The notes beneath the pieces are model-generated. The model did no database searches. It was not told the origin of the DNA and saw nothing but the letters and a program-made list of their open reading frames with translations. From assembly GCA_964023275.1 (NCBI GenBank), contig OZ029925.1:7591413-7655412 (forward strand): a DNA stretch of 64,000 nt, written 5' to 3'. Both the position numbers and the translations under genes were made by a program. This stretch comes from Norana najaformis. Lineage: Eukaryota > Annelida > Clitellata > Crassiclitellata > Hormogastridae. Below, in pieces: positions 11,040-23,229 of this stretch (positions within the stretch are counted from its first letter, which is position 1; every line of letters begins with the position of its first letter).

Positions 11040-11740
11040 TACATATGCGTTGAATTAACCATTTATTATTGATTTACTGCATTTGCCATGCGGTATAAGC
11101 CTACAGCAAGTTTGTTTTGACATAAAATGTAATGGCGTTGAAATGATGCAAAAATAGATGCTCAATGTTTGCCAATGTAATAAAAACAAGTATCTTGTCT
11201 TTGCTGCTCGAATAAAACGAGTACCTTTTATTCAGTTAAACGGCATAAAATCAGTACTCCCATTTTATCAATGAAAGCAGTACTCCCATTTTGCCAGTGA
11301 AATAAAGCAAATAGCTTTTCTTAGGTAATGTATACAAAAAATGTGTAGGTCTTTCTCTACTTTCTGAGTGGAATAAAATGAGTCCCTCCGGTTTACTAAA
11401 TGCAGTGAGAAGTGAATCGGGTCTCAGAGAGTCAGACCGGGTTCGTTTCCAGTCGATTGCAGACTTATTTGCTGCATTAAATGGGACATTAGAGGAGAGA
11501 CATGCAACTGAGCCGGCTTCCAAAAATTCTTGCCATGCCATTAAAAACGAACCCGCCTAACTCTGCTTTGCAAAATGAAATAAAATGAGTACATCTGATT
11601 TGCCAAGAGACATCAATGTCAATTTATGTACATGCATTTGTTGTGAGTGTTTCATTCATCAGAATGTACTCCTATATTGTCTACATATATGGTGCTGAAA
11701 ACGTTTTACAGGTTGCCTGGCAATATAAGTGGCTTTCAAA
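11040..11740 (+). repeat. Segmental duplication, left block of unit 2
   Basis: This block aligns with 490-1195. It sits about 70 bp after the end of the gene 1 block, so the order (left block, then gene block) repeats. The 11740-12430 stretch that follows shows no gene. Confidence 0.7.
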
Positions 11741-12429
11741 AAAGTACTACTAAGTTTTAATATGAATCTTAATTCCGAAAGAGTTGATTACGACAGCGAA
11801 CATCATCAAAAACAGAAGCAAGTAGTTGTAGGGCAGGATTAGACGTGGAACTTTTCTAACCATGTTTAAGCCAATGCAGATCTACTCAATTCCATATACG
11901 GGATACTCGTAGAATCAGATCTCTTTAGCCTAACTGTCTTATTAATTATGTCAACGGTACACTTGTCCACTCAAATAAGCCGTGGTTTGTAAAAAGTGTC
12001 GTTTTCCACTGATCTGACTCCTTTAAACACTTCTAAAGTCAAATATCGATATACGTTTGACTTTCCGATCTTATTTAGCACTTCAGACAACACAGGCAAA
12101 CGATACTGACACTCAACAGTAAAACTGTTAATGTAACGATAATAATCACATGCAAGTAACAAGCTACCATTTTTCTTTTTAACAAATCCTTAACACAATT
12201 AACTCTTAGGGATGACTGACTGCTTACGTCTCCGCTTTAATCAAGTAAGGCCTAAAACGCAACTACTGATATCAATAGCAGTTTAATATAATCAGCATAC
12301 ATTATGCAACCAATCCAAGACTTGTCGATACAATTACAAATCCTGCTTCTCTAGTATCAGCAATGAATACATTCACAGACATTAAGCAACGAGGGCGATA
12401 GGGAACTCCCCTATCGCCCACTACTCCTT

Positions 12430-13420
12430 ACTGCAAATGACTTGGACATACCACCGTTCCAATGCTCTCATTCTACTTGGCCTACATTTATCTGCTGCCT
12501 ATGATACCGTTGAACATGATATCCTCCATCACCGTCGTGAACACTGGTTTTGCTCTCAGTTGGTTTTCATCTTACCTGCACCCTCGTACTCAATCAATTC
12601 GTGTGAATCAACTCATTTTTGCGCCTACTGTTTTGAATTGCAGTTTTCCATAAGGTTCTGTATTGGGACCGCTCCTGTTTATAATATATAGTACATCACT
12701 CGGTTCACTACTTACTGATAGCTCTCTTGACTACCATTTATATGCTAATGATACCCAACTCTTACTTTCAGTTGATAGTTCCACGTCTAATCCTGCCCTC
12801 CAAATACTTAATCCTGTTTTTGATGATGTTCAATCTAGTGATAAACTTCTTCGGAATTCTTCTAAAACCGAATTTCTTCTTCTAGGTACAAACCAAATCT
12901 CCGTAAATTTGATTGCCTTAGGTCTACCTATGTTCAGTTGGATGGCTTACTTATTAACCGCAACTAAAGCGCACGCATTTTGGGCTTGGTGTTTGATTCC
13001 ATTATGGTTTTTTCTTACCACGTATGATCTGCTCAATTTTATATATGAGATATTCGCAGAATCAGATATCTTCAGCCTAACTGTCTTATTAATCCTACTA
13101 GCTAATGCATTGGTTCCGAGCAGGGTTGATTACTTAAACTCATTTCTATTGGCATCACTAAGGGAGATCTGCACAAACTAGAAATCATTCAAACTCTTTC
13201 GCCATAACCATAATAAAGAACCTTGAATAGCAGCATATTAAGATTCAATGCTCTGGCAGCCCATTGATCAAAGAATTCATTTTAAAAACTTTCTAATAGT
13301 TCACGAAGTACTTCATGTAAATCAAGCGGCCTACCTACGTTCCATGCTCATCCCTCACACCAACAATCATTGCACTCAGTCAGTGGACACTGCTAATATT
13401 TGTGTGCTGTGCTGAGCACT
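12430..13420 (+). mobile_element. LINE reverse-transcriptase fragment (CR1/L2-like)
   Basis: Translation in shifting frames gives LSAAYDTVEHDILHH (the RT 'LSAAFDTVDHDIL' motif), then LGPLLFIIY and [14 protein letters not shown] (the catalytic 'YADDTQ' box with Asn for the first Asp), then [13 protein letters not shown] and, further on, AYLRSMLIPHT, all in the order of a LINE ORF2. Frameshifts and the changed active-site residue mark it as dead. It is absent from unit 1, so it inserted after the duplication or was lost from unit 1. Confidence 0.85.
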
Positions 13421-14120
13421 CGTTCCAGCCTATGTTTTGCTCTAAGACTAAAAATTACTTCTTTCCCTACGCTTATGGTTTATGCTTCATGCTTCGGAAT
13501 AAGCCATCTTTCGCACCGAGGTTTGTTCGGTAGCATGGTGGGTCTGTAATCCAACGAATGCGACTTAAGCCTGGTTTTAGCAGACCACGTGTAACTATCA
13601 TAGACAAGTTGTTTGTGCATGCTCGAACATCCGATTTAGATGTACTGTGCACCTCAAGGGGCGTTTCCAAAGCCGCAGTGGTAAGGCCTTAGTTTAAGGC
13701 CATTATATCTAATGGGGTTTAGTAGATGAGATAAGCGAACGGCAATTAAACAGAAACAATAGAGACAAAGGGCATTATACATGTGTATATATATACATGA
13801 AAGAGGAAGGACAGAAAGACATCAAAAGAGACAGAGAGACAGATAGAGAGAGAAAGAGAGAGAAAGAGAGAGAAGGAAAAATAGCTTAAGATACAAAGAT
13901 TGAACGAAAAAAATGTAGAGAAGGAGACATAAAGACAGACTAAGTGAAAGAGATCGAAAGCATCAACAGAAAGAGTGACGGTGATTAGTGCTATGTCTGT
14001 TTATTCTCCGTTTGACGTATTAAGCCCATTGGACGCAAGGCAAAAAATATCGCCTAGCTACAAATCACGTTGTTTACACAACCTTTGGTCAATTGCAAAA
14101 AGTTGATGTGGTCGTTGCCT

Positions 14121-14130
14121 CCATATAAGA
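14121..14130 (+). promoter_or_regulatory. TATA-like core promoter of gene 2
   Basis: ccatataaga is the same core element, at the same distance from the ATG (about 55 bp), as in gene 1. Confidence 0.6.
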
Positions 14131-14182
14131 AAGGAATACTTCGCTTTCAAGCAAACTACTTTTCTGCGAAACAGGTCTCAGT

Positions 14183-17036
14183 ATGGCGAAGCTTTTCATT
14201 TGCCTGTGTCTCTTTTTGCTGACGCAACACCTCTACCTTCTGACTGATGGTAAGAATATTCATTTCTATTAAAGGTATATTTGGTTCTATTCAGATATAT
14301 TTAATTCCATTCAATTCTATTCAATTCTATGCAGTTTTATTCAATTTTATTCAGTTCCATTAAATTGCATTCTAGCCACTGGTGACTTTTCTTGTTATCT
14401 GGTGTCGTATCACAGAAGAGAAAACTAGTTATTTGTTACAACGTGTAACGCTAAAACGTGCATCTGGATTGGAATTTATTCTTTTCAAAAGATAATTACT
14501 TAATTATAACACAGTCTTTCCCATAGGCCTATTCTCTTTTAAATGATGAGTACTTTCTTTTTGTAGGCCAACCGAGTGGTGGTAAGAATATTCATTTCTA
14601 CTAAGTTATATTTGGTTCTATTCAGATTTATTTAATTCCATTAATTTATATTCAATTCTAGTCAGTTTTATTCAGTTCTATTCAATTGCATTCTAGCCAC
14701 TGGTGACTTTTCTTGTTATCTGTTGTAGTATCTAGTTATTTTTATCTGCATTTCGGTTTGGTTTGATGCCTTGTGTATTAGACTCATGCAGCCGATATAG
14801 AAATTACTGATAATCAATAATTATTAACAGAACATTTTTTGCCTATTTGTATTTTTTGTTAATAGGCTAAACTTTAACATAATTTAGGATAGTGTATAGA
14901 GAATGATTCCAATTAGCTTATCTTGAAGCTGCGCTGTACAAATTTCTGATAACAATTACAAAAAAATCATTGCCGTCGTATCTTTAATAGAAAAAATGTT
15001 TATCACTTAAAGTAGCGCCTCTGTAATTGAATGCAATGATGATACCTTATATAGTGCAACACAAAAAAACTAAACTATTTGTAACAACGTGTGACGCTAA
15101 AACATGCATCTGGATTGGAATTTATTCCTTTCAAAAGTTATTTACTTATTTATAACACAGTTTTTCCTGTAGGCCTAATCTCTTTTAAATGATGAGCATT
15201 GTCTTGTTGTAAGCCTACTTATCGTAAATGGCGCATTGTTAGAGACAAACATGCGTACTTATTTAAAATTCAAACATTAATTTTCTGAACAATATGCAAC
15301 AGATAGTCTATGTTACCATGTTACACTTTGGGTAAGTACAGTCAGTATCTATATACTCAATGCAGCGCCTTCAAGTAGCCTACCTAACAAAAGTACGCTA
15401 GCCAAAACGGCAAAGCCGGTCCAACGGATTCCCATACTGAGTTTACAGCTGGTGTCATACCAGAGTTCCTCGATCGCATTTCATCGACGACGAGGAACGA
15501 CAACAGCCGATTAAGTCCGCAGCACACGATTACTTCGCTGTCCGGCATTCCCTCGTAGATGGTGGAAAACGTAGTGAAATTCGAACCTGTCCTCTCCCAC
15601 ACGACGATCCAACCCTGCTGGTTAGGCTTCGAACACGTGCAATCAAACAACGTCCAGCAGATTTGAGAAATGACTCAGACACAATAACAGTCCGAGCATG
15701 AAAGACCTATCGAGCAGATACGATATGTTACGAACTAATCTCTCTATTGCATTTCATCAAATACAGTCCCCACGTTACATCACATGGCAACATATCACGT
15801 AACCACATAATCTCAGTACTTAAATTTCAGCCACCATTTTTGTTATAGTCTCAAGAAACTACACTGGCGTTCTATAATATTCAGCTGATTGTAATTTTAG
15901 TATCTCCCATTCCATCTTTTGTAATTTTAGCATCTTCCATTGCATCTTTCACAACTCATGTTCCAACATATTGGAAGGAGGTTTTCTCTTACAACAACTT
16001 GTACAATTATCCAGTCACTCAAACTGTCCAATGGACGACGGGTTTGAAGACCAGGGGTAACGGGATGTCACTTGTGGCCACCCAGGAACTCGGTCCAAAC
16101 ATCAAAGCTGGACAGCAATTTGAAATTACGGGACTGGAGTTTTGTTACACGGACGATAGCGACCATCATCAGCCAAAACATCGTCGACAAAGCTTGGGAA
16201 AGAGCGAGGTCCATTCAGGACTAGCATTCCTCAGCGAAGTCGAGATTCCAGCAAGAACCCTTCTGACCAAGTGGCAACTAGTAGCGAATGTTGCTGGTAA
16301 CGTATTCGCTTACAACCACACGATGGATACACAAGGCAGCACCATTCCGCACATTCACCACAATGTCATTAGTTATGGCGTCCCTGTTCCATACTCCACT
16401 GCCGACGAGTGTCATGATCATGTCCACAACAACGATCATAACCATCATCATCATCAACAACAACATCATCATCATCATCATCATCATCATGCTCATGCTC
16501 ATGCTGAAATCGGTCATCAAGCACAATCACATCGAAATTTACAAGGTCAGCAGCATTATTACGGGCATCATCATAATGACTACAGTCGTGCTACACTTAC
16601 ATATATAAATCGAACACCGATACACTACGGAACAACGAGGATTCTAATCAGACACATGGCGACGCACGAATACCTGGTGGTTGCCAGGCCTCAGTCCAGA
16701 ATGTCACCTGCGACTCTCGACACAACTTACGAATTCCAATTCATTCTGTACAACACCAGAAGCGGCATCAGAGTTCGAACAATGAACCCTGTGCATCGTG
16801 GGTACGAGTGGTTGACTTCAAGTGCCAGTGGGCAGGTACACTTCAGCCGAAGCAGCCGGAGCACGACACAGCACTGGGTCGTGAATAAGACAACCCAGCT
16901 GTTTGATGGAGATGTTGTTACCTTCAGAAACAACGGGAATAGCAGAGGCTTCCTCCGCTACTACAATGGGCAAGTTACGACACAGGTCTACCGAGGGAAC
17001 GGGGATGACGATGAATGGATGGTACAGGCTGCTTAA
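14183..17036 (+). CDS. Gene 2: secreted poly-His-linker beta-trefoil protein (395 aa)
   Basis: The exons are 14183-14249, 14567-14581 and 15931-17036. All junctions are phase 1, and 1188 nt close in frame at TAA. Residues 1-22 form a signal peptide almost identical to that of gene 1 (MAKLFICLCLFLLTQ...). Residues about 36-185 are the same N-terminal domain as gene 1 but with many amino-acid changes. Residues about 189-219 are a linker of His runs, Gln and HAHAHA rather than His/Asp. The last ~150 residues are the beta-trefoil-like domain, nearly identical to gene 1. An in-frame alternative acceptor 30 nt upstream could add ten residues. The frame is intact. The His linker suggests Zn or Cu binding, which is inference. 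Function is otherwise unknown. Confidence 0.82.
14567..14581 (+). other. 15-nt microexon of gene 2
   Basis: GCCAACCGAGTGGTG lies between a ttttgtag acceptor and a gtaagaat donor. It adds Gln-Pro-Ser-Gly in phase 1. The sequence differs from the gene 1 microexon at several positions, but length and phase are conserved. Confidence 0.7.
15889..15930 (+). other. Tandem splice acceptors of gene 2, 30 nt apart
   Basis: The string gattgtaattttag ends at 15900, and tgtaattttag recurs ending at 15930, through a 30-bp tandem duplication over the intron-exon border. Both acceptors are preceded by the same polypyrimidine stretch, and the 30 nt between them are open in the coding frame. Gene 1 has a single acceptor at 6967. 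Confidence 0.65.
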
Positions 17037-17084
17037 TGAAGCAGTGGAACGATTACCACAAGTTGAATTGGGGACTTAATGGAT

Positions 17085-17270
17085 GAATGGATCGGTGAAT
17101 GAATTGAATGGATGAAGGGGATTGACGGATGGATGGATGAAGGGATTGATGGATGGATGGATGGGTCGGTGGGTAGGTAGGTGGATGTGTAAGTGGGTGG
17201 ACTGATGGACGGATTGATGGAAGGATAATCGGATTGACGAATAGATGGATGAATGAATTAAACAACGAAT
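17085..17270. repeat. Degenerate GGAT/TGAA repeats after gene 2
   Basis: This is a longer version of the tract after gene 1, beginning about 50 bp after the stop. Confidence 0.7.
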
Positions 17271-17639
17271 GAATGAATTTGGGTCGGTGAGTGTTTTAAA
17301 TATGCATACATTTATATTGATATCCTCATATTTACATGCATATAACGATTTCATATATTCTTGCTTGAAACATTTAACGCAAAATGAAGGCAATCAGTAA
17401 ACTATAATGTGACTTTCTGCAGCGGTTAAATACACAGTAAATTGTATTGTGATTCGCCTAAACCATTCAACCAGATGAATTAATACTTACTGGACGAATT
17501 TCGCAGCGATATGGCTATAGAGTAAGCGAAGTGTCTTTACAGGTATCGTCAGTTTAACCATAGCTGCAGCTTATATAAAAATCACATGATTAGTAATACA
17601 GTACATGTCGTATTAAATTTTTTATATTAAATTATGTAA

Positions 17640-17850
17640 TTGCAATCGTAATCGTAAATTCACAAATACTGCATAGTCCTTCTTTAAGAAATCTCCTCAG
17701 AGGTACTGCCGAACTGAAAAGACAAGACCACGATCAAACAGATTGATCTTCAAGAGATGGCGAATTGGAAGTTGAGAAAGGACAAGAAGCCGAGGTTGCA
17801 GGTTGCATGACAGCGTGTTATAGAATAAAGGGCAGCGGAGGGGTGGGACG
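17640..17850 (-). mobile_element. LINE family B, 3' end fragment
   Basis: It starts with a tgcaatcgtaatcgtaaa tail and continues with the family B body (tctttaagaaatctcctcag). It is the counterpart of 8500-8720. Confidence 0.6.
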
Positions 17851-18329
17851 GAAAAACATATCAATGGGAAGATATGAATAAATGAACTCAGTGAACGAGT
17901 ATTAAGGCAGCAACATAAGACCTTCACGTTTCGCTTCAGTACTCGTATGTTTTGGTCTGAAGACACTAATGTATGCGGATAAAAATTCAAGTTCTACACA
18001 TTTGATGTCTTATATGTGTAGGCGTGAGCAATTAATAAGCATATCATGGTGTATGGTAAACATTTCATCAGCGAAAGAATGGTCTCAACGTGACATTTCG
18101 CTTCGCATCATTAAGGCAATTTTGTAACTTTTTCACTTGATAAATATTGATTAATTTATCCAATTGAATCCAATAGCTTGGGGCGTTACTATAGCATAGT
18201 TGTAAGTAAAATTTAAATATATAAATGCGAGAATTTTGGTTGGTTTGCAACTGTGTTTGAATGGCATAGCTGAGTTCGGACGGAAGCTGCCCTATCCTTA
18301 ACTTTGTCTGATCTGCAAGGAGGGAGAAT

Positions 18330-18440
18330 CGCTAGTCGTAATCGTAAGCTCGAGATTTATACAAAGAAAGCTAAGTCGCGGGAACCAACCTATTAACAGG
18401 CGCTCAGTCAAAACAAAATCGATAGGCAAGAAGGATCACC
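18330..18440 (-). mobile_element. LINE family A tail
   Basis: ctagtcgtaatcgtaagctcg is followed by cgctcagtcaaaacaaaatc. It is the counterpart of 9178-9300. Confidence 0.75.
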
Positions 18441-18627
18441 GGGTGATACGCTAATAGAATCACGGCAATGCAGCAATATGGCACCCTTTGCAGTATCTGC
18501 TTAATCTAAGTGACAATAAAATTGAGAGAAGAGATGGGGAGATAGTTTGAGAAATCACTGGGAGAGAGAGTTTTTAAGAAGAGGGTAAACTATTGTCTGA
18601 GAAAAACTAGCGGAGAAGCAGCCTTCA

Positions 18628-18628
<1 letters not shown>

Positions 18629-18675
<47 letters not shown>
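18629..18675. repeat. (GA)n microsatellite
   Basis: This is a pure dinucleotide run of about 23 units. The homologous place in unit 1 near 9965 has only a few GA steps, so it expanded after the duplication. Confidence 0.9.
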
Positions 18676-18677
<2 letters not shown>

Positions 18678-19251
18678 TGACGATGGATTTGATAATTGGG
18701 CCCAAGACATCAAAGCATTCTTTTAGAAGTCTAAGGCACATGGTTTATCATTTATGGTCGTTAATAATCATAGCGGCTGTCGGAAAGTTTTGAACCCGAA
18801 TTACCAACGTTAAAAACACGACAGACGCAACAGATGAAAGCGACTCTTATTTCTGTCATCATAGACGCCTCGTCGGGCACCTGTTCGGAATTGGTTCCAT
18901 CCAAGAAGTACATACATCTCAGTTCAGTTGCTGTGTGCTGGCCTTGAAATCTTTCGACTTGAATAGGCTTCTTCACCTGCCGCCGAACTAAACACACACA
19001 CGCACAAACACGCACGCACGCACGCATGCACACGCGCATACACGCACAAAAGAAAACACATCTTAAACAGATCCTTCGTTTGGTTGTTCGTGTGCATAAT
19101 GCTTACATCATATTCACTTAAGTTTTTTCTTAGTGCAATATATCATTCAGACACACATATGTGAATAGTTCCAGAGGGCGACGTGATGAATCGGTATGGC
19201 GCACCAACTTAAGAATATCTGAGAAGTTCTGTTAAGATTAATAGTCTATTC

Positions 19252-19686
19252 CAATGGTACTCAGACTGTAGCACACTTGGCAATGCAGATGTCTGTCGCG
19301 GCACACATGTGTTCTTAATGCTGGACTTTCATGTAATTAACTGCAAATTTACAGGAGGCATATTTACGGTTTACGCTACTTTGACGGTATTCAAATTCTA
19401 TCACAATATAACCAATGTTACATGAATAAACATTCTCTTCGTTAGTCAAGACTTACTTGTTTAAATTAACTGGGCAGCCATGTTCACAGCGCTTTTGAGA
19501 GATTCTTAAAATGCGCTATATAAAAGATTAGATACATACATAAGGCTGGCGAAAGTTTTTATACAAATAGGCAAAAGTGCGCTGTAATTTAGACGAAAAT
19601 AATTTTTGCTATCAAAATTTTGTGGCACACCTCTGGCTCTCTCGGGGCACACTGGTGTGCCGCGGCGCACAGTTTGAGAAACTATG
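19252..19686. mobile_element. hAT-type MITE with 8-bp target duplication
   Basis: This is a 435-bp insert with imperfect terminal inverted repeats (CAATGGTACTCAGACTGT at the left; the right end reversed reads CATAGTTTCTCAAACTGT). Both sides are flanked by GTCTATTC (19244-19251 and 19687-19694). Unit 1 has the empty site at 10543-10550 (gtcaattc). The TGTGCCGCGG-like string just inside the right end is typical of hAT MITEs in many animals. No transposase is present. Confidence 0.85.
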
Positions 19687-19821
19687 GTCTATTCTGCGGG
19701 ATTTTCATAGGAGCGAAAAAGTTGGGGAAATAAATCTTCAGTGTAATTGTAATCACAGATTTATATAGCCCATCTTCAATAAATAAACTCATAAGAGGCG
19801 CCCACAATCTGACAACACAAT

Positions 19822-19935
19822 ACATGCATGTAATATATGCATGCATACATACATACATACATACATACATACATACATACATGCATGCATACATACATGC
19901 ATACATGCATGCATGCATGCAATACATACATACAT
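19822..19935. repeat. CATA/CATG tetranucleotide tract
   Basis: Low-complexity tacatacatgcatgc run. Open frames across it are not genes. Confidence 0.9.
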
Positions 19936-20787
19936 GTTTACATACACACAGTTATAAATAAAAGCCAAGGAACTGGCTGCATACATGTAACTCTGTATGT
20001 TTACACTTCAGAGACGTAAACAACTTTATGTAGGGGCATAAATCGTTAAACTTAAACTCACACACATTTCTCAGATTATTGCATCTGAATAGACAGACGG
20101 TCGAGGTTGTCCAGTAGTAGGGACAAGTCTTTAGAACTATTTGCATCCAGACGGTTGCTGCTTGTGCAGGTGAATCACCCATCCGAAACCGAACTCCTGT
20201 CTTGACTGTACATCCTCTTGGCAAGTAAAACGTTCTCTTGCATCATATTTTTCCATAACACAACGCTTCCCTGATCCTGAAGCCAACTCATCCTCCACAT
20301 CCATATCTATGTACGAATGTATGTATGTATATATGTAAGTAAGTGTGTATGCGTATACCTGTGCGAAGGGGCCTATGTATGTATCTGGACATTTATATAG
20401 TGCCTTTTTATATATACTTGACTCATGAAAATGGTTTTGGCGCGCCATAGGTATATGCTTCTAGAGTTGTTAATGAAGAACAAGGAAAAAGATTCCATAA
20501 GGACATAATGGAAATGGAGATAAAGTACCAAGAGCAGTGGAATGTCAATATGACGGGTGACTACTGATGGATGTTATGCAGGGAGGTTGCAGATAATTTC
20601 TACAAAATAAAGATAAACGAACGAAGTTGTTTTGACGCTAAAACCAATACGCCACAAAAAAGAATAGCGATTGTGACCAGTAAATGAATATTAGTATGCT
20701 TTTCTTTAGTCTTTTTTTTCTTTTGGGCATATTTTATGTATTAGATGATTGAATGTTTGTTTCTTTGCTTCTAATGTTTAATCTTAG

Positions 20788-20828
20788 TAGTAGTGGTAGT
20801 GGTAGTAGTAGTAGTAGTAGTGGTAGTG

Positions 20829-20858
<30 letters not shown>
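20788..20858. repeat. (AGT)n trinucleotide repeat
   Basis: agtagtagtggtagtgg run. The surrounding 20222-21260 stretch lies right of the duplication and shows no gene I can support. Confidence 0.9.
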
Positions 20859-20859
<1 letters not shown>

Positions 20860-21264
20860 AATTATTCTCACTCAACTCCGAAAATATGCAGTATAAGACA
20901 AACATTCATTCTTGTGTCACTTTCTCACACCTCAAAAATGCTTCCTGCGCATTGGAACTATAAATAGCTCGCCCACACACACGCACGTGCCAAACATATT
21001 ATGCGCACAGAATATATTAAATACAGTTCAAAGCAGCTGCCGACCGACCACTCAGTTAAGGTCCGAATTAGTTCCATTCCACAGCTACTACGCCCTTGCG
21101 TTTAACGAGCGGCCTTGTGATGTCATGTAGACCTGGCGTCGTAGGATAAGAGACTGGGCAAGCGATCACCAGGATGCCACATGCCTCAGACGGGCCTCGT
21201 AGAGACCGGAGCCGATGTTAGACTGCAAGGGACGAAGACTGCCGACACACAACATCTAACCTAC

Positions 21265-21470
21265 GCCGAAAAGATACCGTCAACAAGTGTAACTTCATAG
21301 ATAGCCTACCGTCTGCAAGAACGACTTCAAAGATATCGTTCACAAGAATAGCTTCAACGATACCGTCAGCAAGTTCAACTTTGAAGATAGCTAGCTTTCC
21401 GCCCGCAACAATAACTTCAAAGGTCTGCCAATAGCAGTAACTTCAACGACACTGTCGGCAAGTAAAGATA
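21265..21470. repeat. Degenerate minisatellite
   Basis: About six diverged copies of a ~33-bp unit built on 'aacttcaaagatancgtc' followed by '(a)gcaag'. No open frame persists through it. Confidence 0.6.
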
Positions 21471-21779
21471 GCAAGTAAGAAGTTCTTTGATCGAATTTTA
21501 CTTGAATACCATGTAGGCCTTTATACTTATGAATATAATAACTTATCACAATCGACAACAAATCTGCAATTGCGTTTACATTTCACTCAACAGATCGGGT
21601 TCGAATCCCAGTGCTTCTGGTGACATTAACAATTTGTTAGTAAGCTTTTATAATCGTAAGGAAAGATTGTTCTGTTTTTATGATTGCTGTTGTCGTATTT
21701 GCGCTTCAGTTGAAAGACCCTTCAACTCCCAGGATCACGCCTATTAGGGCTACAGAAGAAATTAATAATGTAATGGATT

Positions 21780-22020
21780 GAAATGTAGGTCTATGATGTA
21801 AATGTAATTGTAATCTCCGAAGTTTCTCGCGCCACACAAATGCTGCGTCGGGGAGATCAGCTTCATCACCGGAACAATATCAAATCAAGTTCACAGGTTG
21901 TTTGGTCAGGTTCGGTGCCAGATTGGCAGCATGCAGAGGAACACGACACCGAGGCTCCAAGGTGGAAAGCGAGAAACCAACGGTGGTCGTAGAATGTTGC
22001 ATGGGCGAACACAGAATAGT
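21780..22020 (-). mobile_element. LINE 3' end fragment, family uncertain
   Basis: A gtaaatgtaattgtaatct tail is followed by sequence resembling the start of family B ends on the minus strand (ctcgcgccacacaaatgctgc). The match is diffuse. Confidence 0.35.
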
Positions 22021-22079
22021 CACACAAGAACGTTTATCCTGCAATATCTTACCTTCCCTTAAAGTTTAGGTTAGTTTGT

Positions 22080-23225
22080 CGCTTTAAGTGGTATCAGCGT
22101 TGACAAGCAATTTGGCACAATCTGAAAAAGGTGGCTAAGATATTTATTTACCTGCTCCGATAACTGTACAAACCCTAAACACAATCATTTCAACACTTCC
22201 TAAAACTTCTTCGCCCTCCCGTCACCTCATCCTAAAAATTTGGAAATCGCTCAGTAGCCACAGCTGCTTCATCCATCTGGAATAAAATCCCGCCAGAATT
22301 GCGACAATGATCTGACCCATCATACGAACTCACCAGCATTTCACCTCTTGCAATTTCTGCGCTGGTCTTTTACTCAAAACTAAAAACATTACTTTTCCAA
22401 AAATCTTACAACGATTGTTCCTCTTCCCCTTATCGCTCATCCAGCTCCAATTTCAAACACCATCCACCGTGGCCGTCCTACTATCTGCCTGCCTGACTCT
22501 ATGATCTTGACCTGGAACCTAACCCATTCTGCCTCTGCCTGCCTGACTCTAGGATCTTGACCTGGAACCTAACACATTCTGCCTCTGCCTGTCTGACTCT
22601 ATGATCTTGACCTGGAACCTAACACATTCTGCCTCTGCCTGCCTGACTCTAGGATCTTGACCTGGAACCTAACACATTCTGCCTCTGCCTGTCTGACTCT
22701 ATGATCTTGACCTGGAACCTAACCCATTCTGCCTCTGCCTGCCTGACTCTAGGATCTTGACCTGGAACCTAACACATTCTGCCTCTGCCTGCCTGACTCT
22801 ATGATCTTGACCTGGAACCTAACCCATTCTGCCTCTGCCTGCCTGACTCTATGATCTTGACCTGGAACCTAACACATTCTGCCTCTGCCTGCCTGACTCT
22901 AGGATCTTGACCTGGAACCTAACACATTCTGCCTCTGCCTGCCTGACTCTATGATCTTGACCTGGAACCTAACCCATTCTGCCTCTGCCTGCCTGACTCT
23001 ATGATCTTGACCTGGAACCTAACACATTCTGCCTCTGCCTGCCTGACTCTATGATCTTGACCTGGAACCTAACACATTCTGCTTCTGCCTGCCTGACTCT
23101 AGGATCTTGACCTGAAACCTAATCCATTCTGCCTATCAATTTTGTTTTGTCTGGGCGCCTGTGAATAAGCTGGTTTCCGCGATTTAGCCTTCGCTGGGCG
23201 CTTTAGAATCTCGAGATTACGATGA
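22080..23225 (+). mobile_element. LINE family A 3' end carrying an internal minisatellite
   Basis: The plus strand reads as ORF2 C-terminus pieces in order (HLILKIWKSLSS, WNKIPPELRQ in shifted frame, FYSKLKTLLF), then the noncoding family A end (gcctatcaattttgttttg, gcgcctgtgaataagctgg, ctcgagattacgatgac). Between them the short segment that other copies have once is expanded into the 50-bp array below. No other gene is present. Confidence 0.85.
22485..23134 (+). repeat. 50-bp minisatellite, 13 units
   Basis: Units start at 22501, 22551, 22601 and so on with an exact 50-bp step (tgatcttgacctggaacct... then ctgcctgcctgactct). Variants alternate at three sites: atg/agg at the unit start, aaccc/aacac in the middle and gcctgcc/gcctgtc near the end. 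The last unit (23101) grades into the normal LINE family A end, so the array grew from that LINE segment. Confidence 0.95.
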
Positions 23226-23229
23226 CGAA

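Larger units (their letters stand above)
13430..20221 (+). repeat. Tandem duplication unit 2, gene 2 block
   Basis: This is the counterpart of 3350-10968. Differences include a deletion in intron 1, no solo LTR in intron 2, a (GA)n expansion at 18629 and a hAT-type insertion at 19252. Sequence between the listed elements holds no other gene. Confidence 0.85.

Noticed and set aside
22485-23134. CRISPR-like or zinc-finger-like array
   Set aside because: There are no unique spacers; the whole 50-bp unit repeats, and it sits in an animal LINE end.
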